From NCBI RefSeq assembly GCF_000340215.1, contig NW_006921535.1:4078596-4142595 (forward strand): a DNA stretch of 64,000 nucleotides, written 5' to 3'. This stretch comes from Pseudocercospora fijiensis CIRAD86. Taxonomy: Eukaryota > Ascomycota > Dothideomycetes > Mycosphaerellales > Mycosphaerellaceae. Positions 34,263-44,299 of the stretch are shown piece by piece. Position 1 is the first letter of the stretch, and each line of letters begins with the position of its first letter. The position numbers were made by a program, and so were the translations under genes. Below the pieces are notes generated by a model. It was not told the DNA's origin. It did no database searches and saw nothing but the letters and a program-made list of their open reading frames with translations.

Positions 34263-36405
34263 TTAGCGATTCTAGTAGAGGAGATAGTATCGGAATACTA
34301 TAATAGATTCGAAGGTAGTAGGCGAGTATATTCGATTAAAGCGGCCCTAGTAACGAGCGATACTAAAAGACCTCTTATAGCCTATACCTACGCTCGGGAT
34401 AGCGAGGACGTCCCGAGCGACCGACGCTATCGTTAGAAACTTAGGCTCTAACCGCTACTATATAGCGAGAATATCGTCTCCGAATTCGTTTAGAAGACCG
34501 GTAAGATCTAGAGATTATTAGCCCTCTTTCCGAGCCTACGGGTTTATACTTACTCGCGCGCCGATAGAGATCGAACTCTTCTTTATTTACTTTAGTAGTT
34601 GCTTCCTCTTCTGCCTCTACTTCCTACTTACGAAATAGGTATAATGTCGGAGCCTTCTAAACCTTCTTTTTCTTTATAGGAGCTGTATTTAGACTAGTTT
34701 CTTTCCGACGCTCGTAGAATATCTTTTCTAGAATAGTCTAGTAATGCTTTAGCTATACCTCGTCCGCCTTCTATTCCGGCCTCTACTAGTATATATCCTT
34801 TTCTACCGGGTTAAGCAAGCACGTAACGCTATAGATATCCCCGAACGAGTTAAAGGTAGCACTATAATATTTATGCAACTTAGTATAGGAGGTGTCTATA
34901 GCTTTCGTTATAGCTACTTTCTAGGGAACGCTCTTCTTAGCTAGCTTAGCTACGGTTTCCTCGAGCTCGTTAAAGAGCTAGTTATAGTACGTAAAGATAA
35001 GGTAGATCGTCGGTCCTCGGGTTCTTCTAATCGTAGTAGTAACCTTCGCGTAATGCTTACTAATATCGACGAGATACTCTGCTTAGCGCTATTCGGCGGC
35101 GGTAAGGCCGAGCTACTTAATACCCTCGGAACTCTAATAGATCTCGAGAGCGGTACGTAAAGTACATCCCCTCGTAACTATATAGAAAGTCGAATCGAAC
35201 CGGGTCTTAACGTCTTAGGTAAAACGGAGTAGGCGCTAAGGAGGCCGCTTTTGCTATCGCTTATTCTATACGATATTCTAGGTATCGGTTTTAGGGCGCT
35301 CGATTAGGTTCTTTTAAATAGCCTCGAATCGGTTATATCTCTATAAGCTCGAGTTCGTATATATTACTAGACGACGAAGCTAGAGAAAAAGAGTTAGAAC
35401 TATACTAGGTTGCCGGCTATAGGTGCCGGCTACGGACAAAAGTTATACCTTATATAAAACGAGAGCGAGGCTCTCTGCCTTATCCTATCTTATTACTATA
35501 ATAAGTTTCTCGACTTTCGACTTTGCTTTATCCTTATCTAGGATCTTCTATTAGTCGTCGTTTAATAGTGCAATTTTAAGCGTCTTAAAGAGGGCTCGGA
35601 TCGCGATTTAAACTATATAAGCGAGGTAGGGAAACTTCTATAGGGATGCAACTAGTAACGACGTCGGCTCCGATTCAATCGGGCTAGGGCTATTAATAGG
35701 CTCCTCTTTATCGTTATTATCGTACGTATTGTCGTACGTATCCGGAATCGTAGCGAGCTTAATATTCGGAAGATTAAGCTAGATTGTAGACCTTATAATC
35801 TCCTCTACGTACTCGACCCTATCGATACAATTAGTAATTTTAAAGACATATACGAGTGAATTGTATATATAACGCCTTATATAATATTCGATTATTACTA
35901 GCGTTGTCCGTAGTAATCGAGATTAGTTTCGTTATTACGCTAACCCTGTCTATTGCCGTATAGACAAGCTTCGCTATATCCTTACTAGTATAGGAACCTA
36001 GAATTTTAGGAAATCCGATTATAAGTTCCTAGAGTTTCTAATCCGAATTGATAAAGTATAGTATAATCGAGAGGAAGGAGGCTCTTATAGTCCGGCTTAA
36101 CTAGCTATCGATAGTAATAGCTACTCGGCGAGTATTACGGAGGATCTCCCGAATATCGTCTAACGTAGCCTCTTTGTTCTTTTCGAATATAATACGCTAG
36201 GTTGTCGCGCCGAGAAATAGGGGAGGGTAGTTTATAAGATATAGGTATGTCTTCTATATAGACTCCCTTTCGTAGAAGTCTTCCGGAAGACCGTTTATAG
36301 CTAGCATTTCGTTTGCTAGTTGCTTAAAGTCTTCGGGGGAGAAATCGGTAGCCTTTAATCCTAGAGCTTCCTTAAGCGTAGCCTATAATAATTAGCTAGA
36401 TCTCT
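34263..36405 (-). pseudogene. hAT-A transposase, core and dimerisation domain (copy 1)
   Basis: Minus strand. The N-terminal part reads FSPEDFK and INGLPEDFYERES (near 36,340-36,280). The catalytic-core signature follows near 36,150: NTRRVAITIDS, then YFINSD*KL*ELIIGFPKIL (* are RIP stops), then ISITTDNASNN, the standard second-Asp block of hAT enzymes. The C-terminal dimerisation block near 34,440-34,330 reads ASVARDVLAIPSVGIGYKRS followed by FSIARY*GRFNRIYSP. A change of frame just after the TTDNASNN block is either a short intron or an indel and occurs in all copies. Further stops are TAG/TAA. Firm as hAT; exon borders are not resolved. Confidence 0.9.
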
Positions 36406-36479
36406 ACGGTTGATTTAGGTAGCCGGAATCTATAGCCGGCAGCTATAGCCGGCAGCTATAGCCGGCATTTTAGAAGACA

Positions 36480-37260
36480 TACCTCTTTCTAGAACGCTGT
36501 ATCTATATTAACTCTCCTCTCTCCTTAAGATTCCCGATATCGTTTAGAATAGAGATAGTTCGTAGGCGATAAGTTCCTATCCCCTAGTTTCGGGTATTTT
36601 AAGATTGAACCGTAGAAGTTATAGACAATTACTAGTTAACCTTTAAGTCGAGAAGTCGTATAACGGTACAATGCCCCCTCTATAAAGAACTTCTAGAATA
36701 TGTCCGTTCGCTCCTTACTCCCCTATCGCATTAAGTACTTCCGGAGTTTATACTCCTTCGAACGTAAGTATAAAGGGAACTATATCTTATAGACCTATTA
36801 ATTGAACTACTCTATATACTCGGGTTTCTAAAGATACGCCTAGCTAGCCTTTTCGAAGATTTCCGGGTTAATACTCGATGTTCTTATATCTCCGAACAAC
36901 CTTCTACTTAGACTCCGTAAAGGTAAGGACTAGGTAGTAGTACCCTATAATAAATTCCTACTACTAGGATTCGGAGAGGATAAATCTAGCCCTAATCGTA
37001 GTCTAGGACTCGATAGGCTCGAAGGTAAGTATACGACCTCCTCTCGACGTTATCGCAATCTCGCTCGTATACTAGACTATTTCGACTGTCGTCTCGTTGT
37101 TACCCTTCCTAGTATAGCGCCTAGTATATATACAATGTCGGTCGGCATGTTTTAAGGTTTCGTACGGTAAGGTAAGGACTTAGGAGTAGTAGATATATAC
37201 TAGTAGCTATAGAGAAACACCCTTTCTTTTATAGTATCGTATCGTTAGGAACAGCTAGGT
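36480..37260 (-). pseudogene. hAT-A minus-strand frame upstream of the transposase
   Basis: A coherent minus-strand frame separated from the transposase core by a GCCGGC-repeat cluster that may be an intron. It is best read in copy 3 (51,130-51,830): SSINPEIFEKAS, later DRNLSPTNYLYSKQYRES. It may be the N-terminal exon of the transposase or a separate gene; no zinc finger is visible to me. The far end abuts T-rich repeats (CTAGCTACC-type, 37,270-37,390). Confidence 0.45.
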
Positions 37261-37359
37261 AGTAAATAGCTAGCTACCTTTTTTTTTGTTTCCTAGCTAC
37301 CTAACTACTAGATTTTTTTTCCTAGCTACCCTAGCTAGCCTAACTACTAGAATTTCTTT

Positions 37360-38791
37360 CCTAGCTACCCTAACTACCTGAATTTTGCCTTCTATACGGC
37401 GGCTCTCTCCTACTAACGGAACCGAGCTACTATACCTAACGAATCTAAGCTCGTTTTTAGTCTTAATCTATCCTCTTTCGGTATAAGACACTCGATAAGT
37501 AAATGCTTAGGCCGAGTCTAACTACGAAACCTAAGACTAACTAATAGCTCTATTAACTAATCCTAATCCTCGAACTCCTTCCGCTTCTTAGTAAAGACCT
37601 TAAAGAGCGCTCGAGCTTCTTCGGGTGCCTACGGAGGAGTCGAGATAAAGCCGTATCGCTGAAATAGGTAATCCTTCGGAGGCTTATATAGAGATTTAGA
37701 GAATTCTAACGCTAACCTATCCTACTAGTAGCTTAGATTCCGGATATAAGCCCTCTCTACCTTAGTAAAGATTTTATATAGTAGTAGCACTCTGCCTTCG
37801 AGAAACGCTTTCTATTTAACTATTAGTATCTGCCGGCTACGAACGCCGGCTATATATACCGAGTATAGAATAATTACCTATACCCCTTCCTCCTATAGTA
37901 ATACTTCTACCGTCCCTAGATACCTAGCCCCGATCGCATTAATCGCAAGCTACTTTGCCTTTATAGACGTAAAGGCTTCGCTCTAATACTAATAAAGAAA
38001 CTTCTACTCTATATCGAGGATATAAAGACGACTAGTCTCGATTCTAATCCTTGCTAGCTTTTCGTAGTAGCTTTAACTATAATTTTCTAGATTGATAGGA
38101 CTTATACCTTAGCCCTTTACTAGTATCTCGTCTCTTTAACTATACTCGATCTACTCCTAGCGCTTATCGTCTATAGCGTTAGGCCCTAAGACTGTACCTA
38201 TTACTAGATCGACGTATAGTATCTCCTCGCTTTTTTTAGTTCCTTTATTCGCAGTATTAAGCTCTATCGCGGTATCCTAAACTCTAGTATTGTTGTTCTC
38301 GGCTATCTAAACATCTCCGTTACTATCGGTCGTATCGATAGAGGTAGCGGCTATAGGTCTAAATGCTATTAGTTAACGTATTAAAGAAAAATATGCCGGC
38401 TATAGCTGCCGGCTACGGCTACCGGCTATAGCTGCTAGCTACGGCCGCTAGCTAGATTAACTTACGCTACTAGAACTTTACGCTCGAAAACTAGCCGCAA
38501 TTCTTTCCTCCTCTTAGCCTTCTCTTAGGTTGTCTTCTTATTCTAACCTTTACTTTTTTCTATAGGCGCTAGCTATCGATAGAATGCCTTATTCCGCGCC
38601 TTTCTTCTCTTATCCTTAGCTCTTTTATCCTTATCTATCTTGTCCTTTCTCTCGCGGTCTCGTACGGAATTCTTCTTCGTAGAGTACTCCTCTTTAGTCT
38701 TGCGCTTTTTAGTTAGACGCTTAGGCAAAACAAACTCGCGGTCTTTAGTTCTATTTTCTATTTAGCGCGCGGCGCGCTTCTCTCTTGCTAT
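37360..38791 (-). pseudogene. Lys-rich unrecognised cargo gene of hAT-A (copy 1)
   Basis: Minus-strand gene of at least two or three exons. Exon 1 is strongly basic (copy 3: KDREFVLPKRLTKKYKTKK, then RERKDKINKDKKAKDKRRK) and should be nuclear. A GCCGGC cluster at about 38,395-38,455 lies in an apparent intron. The second part is mixed (copy 1: ARIRIETSRLYILDIE, SEAFTSIKAK, ARYLGTVEVLL). A second GCCGGC cluster (37,830-37,860) again lies in a likely short intron, followed by YKPPKDYLFQRYGFISTPP. The start is inferred at an ATA that would have been ATG (38,791). I do not recognise a domain. In copy 3 this gene is split by the Plavaka-type element; in copy 2 it runs off the window. Confidence 0.55.
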
Positions 38792-38934
38792 TGTAAAGGA
38801 AAGGGGCGGGGGCGCAGCGTATAGTAGTTGTTATCGGTATAGGTATAGAGGAAGAAGTTTAAAGTATAAGAATATCGCGAAGCCCTAATTGTTGCCGCCT
38901 ACGTAACGTTATATAGGTAAGCTTTCGCAACTAC

Positions 38935-39165
38935 GGCAACTACGCCCCGGTAATAGCAACTACGCCCTAGCAACGGCAACTACGCCCTAGCAACAGCAAC
39001 TACGCCCTAGCAACGGTAATAAAGCGTAGTAAATACAACCTAGTAACTATTATAGCCGGCAATCGTAGCCGGCAGTCGAATAAGAGTGTCCTTATAGCAA
39101 AACTACGCCCTAGCAACAGCAACTACGCCCTAGCAACGGCAACTACGCCCTAGCAACGGCAAAAG
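38935..39165. repeat. 18-bp minisatellite at hAT-A right end (copy 1)
   Basis: About seven units of the CAACTACGCCCTAGCAACGG type in two blocks, separated by a segment that includes GCCGGCAATCGTAGCCGGC. Confidence 0.85.
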
Positions 39166-39382
39166 AGCGTAGTAAATGTAACAGAGTTACTATTATAGCC
39201 GGCAATCGTAGCCGGCAGTCGAATAAGAGTATCCTTATAGTAAAACTAATATAGTCTCTAGTTTAAACTAGGAATCTATATAGTTCGAAAAAACTAAACC
39301 GGAACTAGGGAGCTAGTTCGCCGCTAAGAAACCAAACTATATACGTTTAGTAGTTCGGAAACCGAACTACTACGGGGTCCCC

Positions 39383-40700
39383 GGGTACCTCTGCCCTATT
39401 TAGTCGCCTTTTATAGTATAGTTTAATTTCGTCGACTAATCGCTATTAACTAAAGAGACGCGCGATATAGAACGTAACTTCTAGTTTAGCGATAATAGTA
39501 ATATCTCCGACTTAGCTAGGTATATTAGCAATTAGGTTTCTAAGTACTTACAATCCGAATACTCTAATATAATAGTAGGTCGAACAGAACTAAGTATTAC
39601 GGATAAAGATACTTGGGCGCTAAACAAGTTTCGCCCTTAGTTACTAACGAAAATGGTTCGCCTTAAGAAGACGCTAATATAGCAACCTATACCTAATGCT
39701 CCGCGCGTACCGGCTGTCGATTGTCTACTATATTCCTATTTTAATATCGGCTTGCAATTTAAATCTATAGAAGATCTAGTACTAAGCGAGTAGGTCGAAG
39801 AATAGAAGGTAGCGGAAGATGCCAAATTTATATACGTATCTAAGATAATGCGGGTCTTTACTATGTTTCTATCGCTGCTTCTTATACTATAGGGGGGCGA
39901 TACGGACTTAATTAAGGAACTTAGTACTTTTATACTATAGGACATTAAAAATATGCTTCCTAGGATACGCGACTACGGTTTATCGGATCCCTACCTCTAG
40001 GACTATATACTAACACTATATAACGAGCCGGTTATAGTGTCGCTACGGCATATAATCCGAATTAAGCGTAGTAAGCAGCGCTAGCACGGGCATAGAAGTA
40101 AGATTGTACTAGCTAGCTTTAAGCCGTAGAATGTCTTCGTTTTAGACTTAGTACGTATCTATCTGCCCCCCTATCTACTAAGTATATAAGACTAACATTT
40201 TTGTAGTATCTTTAGTAGCTAGCTATATAGAAAAAAGACTCCGAGTATTACGATAATATCCTAAGCACTAGCAATATAGTATATAGAATCCTTATCGATA
40301 CTTAGAGTAGCTAGACCGATACTACTAGGGCCGACCTTGTTAAAGAGTTCGTGTCTACGAGGAACAAGGTAAATAGATATAGCGACGAGAAGTAGCTTAT
40401 AGTAGTATATATAAGCTAGATTATAACTAGCATAAACCTCCTCCCTACGGATACCGTTATTATTATCGATAACTACTAGACTCCGGAGGCTAACATTCAA
40501 ATAGGTAGAAGAGTATCTCGCGTAGCCGGCGTTTAGAGGGCAGATTTTACGGAGTCGTACCGATTTGTAATAGTATCGGTTGTAATTATATAGGCAGTAT
40601 AGGTTATAAGTAGACAGGTACGAGCTTAGGACATATAATAATCGCTCGGCTTCGAGAAGGAAAAAAAGAGGAAAAAGGGTAAAGTATAATAGGATATAGC
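39383..40700 (+). pseudogene. SNF2-like helicase, second part including C-terminal lobe
   Basis: It continues the frame interrupted by hAT-A copy 1, with RIP-type stops throughout. Near 40,340-40,550 it reads ADLVKEFVSTRNKVNRYSDE, then VVYISQIITSINLLPTDT, then VIIIDNYQTPEANIQIGRRV with RIP stops at the Gln positions. These correspond to helicase motifs IV-VI of the SNF2 C-terminal lobe (G-x-N-L block, a D-x-x-x-N-P-type block and the Q-x-x-G-R-x-x-R arginine finger). The frame decays after 40,600. The order of motifs across the two parts is complete, so the gene was probably whole before hAT-A entered. Confidence 0.7.
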
Positions 40701-41639
40701 TATAGCGTACGTCGGCGCTAGTATTGCGAGCGGAGGAAGTAGTATATAGAGTCGACGTCGATATAGTAGATATACTATAAAATGTTAATATAAGCAAAGC
40801 AAGCCTAACGTTGTGTTTATCCGCGCCTAATATTAATAACTACTACTATAGGTACAAATTAGCGATGCGACTCGATAACCGACTTAGGGTACGAGTCGGC
40901 AAGCCTATATATTAGGAAGCGACCTAGACTACCGCTCTGCCCTTTAAATTAGCGATACGACTCGATAACCGACTAGCTATCCGACTTAGTCCGGCTTAGG
41001 TTGCTAATCGGCAAACCGACGCATTAGGAAGCTACCTAACCTACCGCCCTACCCTTCCTATCCCCTCTTACTATATATCCGTATAGTATGTTTCCCTATG
41101 TTCCGTTACTACCTTCTTTGCGTATCGAGTATAATATTATTATATGCCTATTGTTTTCGTAATAGAAACGCAACCTTTTTACGCAATTACTCTAACTCTA
41201 GTACTAACCGCTCTACCTTGTCTTATAGTTCTTTATTCGTCTTCTATCGTATAAATAGCGGCGGTCTATTCTTGCGGATATATAGCGCTGCCCTACCCGA
41301 GATTCGAATGCTTCGTTTAATCTATCTAACTAGGTCCTCTACGTTAGGAAAGGCTAACTAGCTACTGCGTTTATCGACTCGATTAAGTACTAACGACTTA
41401 ACCGCGTACTACGATTCTTAACTATCCTTTATCTTATCTATATTATCGAAGTTCCCTATCGTTCTAGTATTAAGTAGAACATATATAGTATAGACCCTAG
41501 GCTAGGAAATCGAATATAGTCGACTAGGTTATATAGTATAGGCGATCGGTTAAACAACCCCGTAACCGTAGCTAGAGCGATTAGCAACTAGCGCGCTAGC
41601 TAGAACTATACTCGGCGCTACGATACTATTTACTATATA

Positions 41640-42010
41640 GCGCTACTATTATACGTACGGAGCTAGACTATAGTTAGGGTAAAGGCGTAGATAAGGTTAA
41701 GCTCGAGATAAGAACTACGCCGGCGATAAGGAGCATTGCGAGGAGGACGCTATAGCTACGGCTATCGCGGGCCTTAAGCAGAATAAGAAGCTAAACCCTA
41801 TCTACTATGCGGCGCCGCTATTATACTATAGAGCAAGGTTACGGCTAGGGCAAAGGCGTAGGTAAAGTTAAGCTCGAGACACGAACTACGGCTACGGCTA
41901 TCGCGGGCCTCTAGTAGAATAAGAAGCTAAACCCTATCTACTACGCGGCGCCGCTATTATACTACGGAGCTAGATTACAGCTAGGGTAAAGGCGGTAAGA
42001 GTATCGCGGG
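41640..42010 (+). repeat. Imperfect 140-170-bp tandem repeat, about 2.5 units
   Basis: Segments beginning GGCGCCGCTATTATACTA at 41,809 and 41,947 (and a degenerate start near 41,640) share GGGTAAAGGCGTAG, AAGCTCGAGA and AAGCTAAACCCTATCTACTA blocks. The repeat lies just before the PAZ part of the Argonaute and might encode a repetitive N-terminal region. Confidence 0.7.
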
Positions 42011-42099
42011 AGGACAACCGAGTCGCCTTACTTACTCTTAGAGTATCCTATAACTATACCTTTATTATTCTCGCTATATATTGCTCCGACGTATATAAC

Positions 42100-43460
42100 C
42101 TAGCGTAATGCCGTTAGGTTAGATAATAAGGGACCGTTTGTGCGGGTAGAGGGTTATATGGATGTTTAGGGATTCGAAAAAGTGACCGAGAGCATCTTCT
42201 TTCAAGGCCTTAGGCATGCTTACAACCCTCGAGTCGGCCTTACCGTCTATTACATCCCGACCGAACGGACTTACGAGATGACTATAAATACTTACTCCCG
42301 TCCGTACTACGGAATTACCCTTAAATTCCTAGATCGTCCGGGACCTAGCGTTAGGATCCGCGCTAATCCCTAGAACCTACCTGCCGAGCTTTATACCATC
42401 AATACTAATAAGCCTTATCGACGCCCGCTGAGAGGCGACTAGACTTCTAAGATTGCTTACTTCGCAGCTATATTNNNNNNNNNNNNNNNNNNNNNNNNNN
42501 NNNNNNNNNNNNNNNNNNNNNNNNNNNNNNNNNNNNNNNNNNNNNNNNNNNNNNNNNNNNNNNNNNNNNNNNNNNNNNNNNNNNNNNNNNNNNNNNNNNN
42601 NNNNNNNNNNNNNNNNNNNNNNNNNNNNNNNNNNNNNNNNNNNNNNNNNNNNNNNNNNNNNNNNNNNNNNNNNNNNNNNNNNNNNNNNNNNNNNNNNNNN
42701 NNNNNNNNNNNNNNNNNNNNNNNNNNNNNNNNNNNNNNNNNNNNNNNNNNNNNNNNNNNNNNNNNNNNNNNNNNNNNNNNNNNNNNNNNNNNNNNNNNNN
42801 NNNNNNNNNNNNNNNNNNNNNNNNNNNNNNNNNNNNNNNNNNNNNNNNNNNNNNNNNNNNNNNNNNNNNNNNNNNNNNNNNNNNNTGCGCGCTTAGCTTG
42901 TTGTAAAGTAGTCGGTCCTAGTTACTAACCGTAAGAGCAATCGAGGTAGTATACTATATAGTAACCTAGGTAGTCCTAAAAAGGCCTTTATAAAGCTCTA
43001 CGGTAGTAAAGAGAAGTATCCGAAGATAACTGTAATTATCGTTAGTAAGCGTTACTATACTCGTTTCTACCCGACTCGTAGGTAGGATATATATAATAAC
43101 TGTTAGAACCTACTCGTAGGTATAGTCGTCGACTATAGTATCGCTAATAAGATCTATATAGGGTCGGGCTATAGGCACATTTAGGACTTTAAGGTATAGC
43201 ACGACCCGCTTACTACGTAGTTATTAAGGACGAAATCAAGTTTAAGGCGGATAAACTTTAGCAATTTATATACTACCTCTACTACCTCTTTAGCCGTACG
43301 ACAAAGGCTATATCTATCTACCTACTAGTATACTACGTAGACCTTCTTTGCGAGCGTAGCCGTGCCTATTTGTTTAGCGTCCTAGCTAAGAGTTATAGTA
43401 GTAATTCTTTAGTCTTTAACGCCGGATAAGAGTAGTCTCGTCTAGAGGATAAAGAAGAAG
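42100..43460 (+). pseudogene. Argonaute (PAZ and PIWI readable), interrupted by assembly gap
   Basis: RNA-silencing Argonaute homologue on the plus strand inside the Plavaka-type element. Before the gap (42,182-42,474) the frame is almost free of stops and keeps many CA/TG sites. It reads RHAYNPRVGLTVYYIP, then ITLKFLDRPGPSVRI, then LPAELYTINTNKPYRRPLRG (with one RIP stop nearby), the C-terminal half of a PAZ domain and the linker after it. After the 411-nt gap (42,886 on) it reads YPKITVIIVSKRYYTRFYPT, then NLLVGIVVDYSIANKIYIGS, then SIYLLVYYVDLLCERSRAYL. These are the C-terminal PIWI strands of fungal QDE-2-like Argonautes (V-S-K-R-H-x-T-R-F-x-P and P-x-x-Y-A-x-x-x-C-x-R-x-R). The MID domain and the first catalytic Asp would fall in the gap. 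An acidic stretch follows the last PIWI block. Confidence 0.85.
42475..42885. other. Assembly gap (411 N)
   Basis: Run of N inside the Argonaute reading frame. Any open frame drawn through it is not real. Confidence 1.
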
Positions 43461-43610
43461 AAGAAGAAGAATTTAATATTAGGAGAATAAACTTTAGCAA
43501 TTTATATACTACTACTACTATATCTTTAGCTATACGACTAAGGCCGTGTTTACCTATACTAGATATGCACCTTAGTAATCTAGCGCCCGGACTCGATATA
43601 AACCTAACAA

Positions 43611-43802
43611 CGCCGTAGGCTCGGATCTAGCACTAGTATATTAAAATGGCGTATAAGGCTACAATTATTATTAAGCAGCTAATCCCTTCGTTATAGGCGA
43701 AGGCAAATAGCTCTACCTATAACGAAGAGGTTAGCTGCTTAATAATAATTGCAGCCTTGTATACCCTTTTAATATACCGGTACTAGATCCGAGCCTGCGG
43801 CG
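43611..43802. repeat. 192-bp imperfect hairpin / foldback element
   Basis: Arms 43,611-43,697 and 43,716-43,802 (87 bp each, about ten mismatches) around an 18-nt loop. The arms begin CGCCGTAGGCTCGGATCTAG and end TAGATCCGAGCCTGCGGCG. It lies about 150 bp after the last Argonaute block. It could be a MITE-like foldback element; no clear target duplication is visible. Confidence 0.85.
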
Positions 43803-43897
43803 TTATTAGCCTCGACCTTCGTTAACTACGGTATAACTACGACGGCGACGAAAATCCTATAGTACTTCTACCGAGAATTACAACGAGATACTATAAA

Positions 43898-44290
43898 AGA
43901 CAAGAAACTATATAGCGGGACCTAAAGCAGTATAGAACTCGTACGAGTCGAGACTAATTAGGCTATCCGCCGCGAGTCGGTAGTAGTAATAGTAGCAATA
44001 GGATATAGATCTAGTAGCCGGGAGGCTAGATAAGATAAGGAAACTAGATAGCGGGAAGTAAAGCAGTACGGAACTCGTGCTACTCTAGGCCGAGTAGGGC
44101 ATCCGTAGTAAGTCGGTAGTAGTAACAGTAGCAATAGGATATAGATCTAGTAGCCGGGAGGCTAGATCGGACAAGGAAACTAGATATCGGAAAGTTAAGT
44201 AGTACGGAACTTATACGAATCGAGGCTAAGTAGGCTATCTATAGCGAGTCGGTAGTAGTAGTAGTAGCAGTAGAATACTAGGATAGTAGC
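43898..44290. repeat. ~135-bp tandem repeat, about three units
   Basis: Units start near 43,898, 44,032 and 44,168 and share AGGAAACTAGATA, AAGCAGTACGGAACTCGT, GAGTCGGTAGTAGTA and GATCTAGTAGCCGGGAGGC. They are diverged mostly by transitions. Confidence 0.8.
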
Positions 44291-44299
44291 TAGGACAAT

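Larger units (their letters stand above)
29820..39379 (-). mobile_element. hAT-A copy 1, complete 9.56-kb hAT element with gene cargo
   Basis: Terminal inverted repeats GACCCCGTAGTAGTTCGG...CCGAACTACTACGGGGTC. GGGTAC lies on both sides (29,811-29,816 and 39,383-39,388), while the SNF2 frame needs it only once, so it is at least the core of the target duplication. The family standard is 8 bp and the outer bases do not match, so the precise ends are uncertain by 3 bp. Minus strand: H3-like gene 1, H3-like gene 2, hAT transposase, a further segment and a Lys-rich gene. Plus strand: two unrecognised frames. It is RIP-mutated throughout. Confidence 0.9.

Noticed and set aside
40261..40797. 178-codon open frame on the minus strand
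   Set aside because: It lies antisense to the SNF2 C-terminal lobe, whose plus-strand motifs are recognisable. Its Tyr/Ser/Leu-rich composition is the usual by-product of TA-rich RIP DNA.
42453..42896. Open frame across the N run
   Set aside because: Most of it is undetermined sequence; only the Argonaute frame on either side is meaningful.
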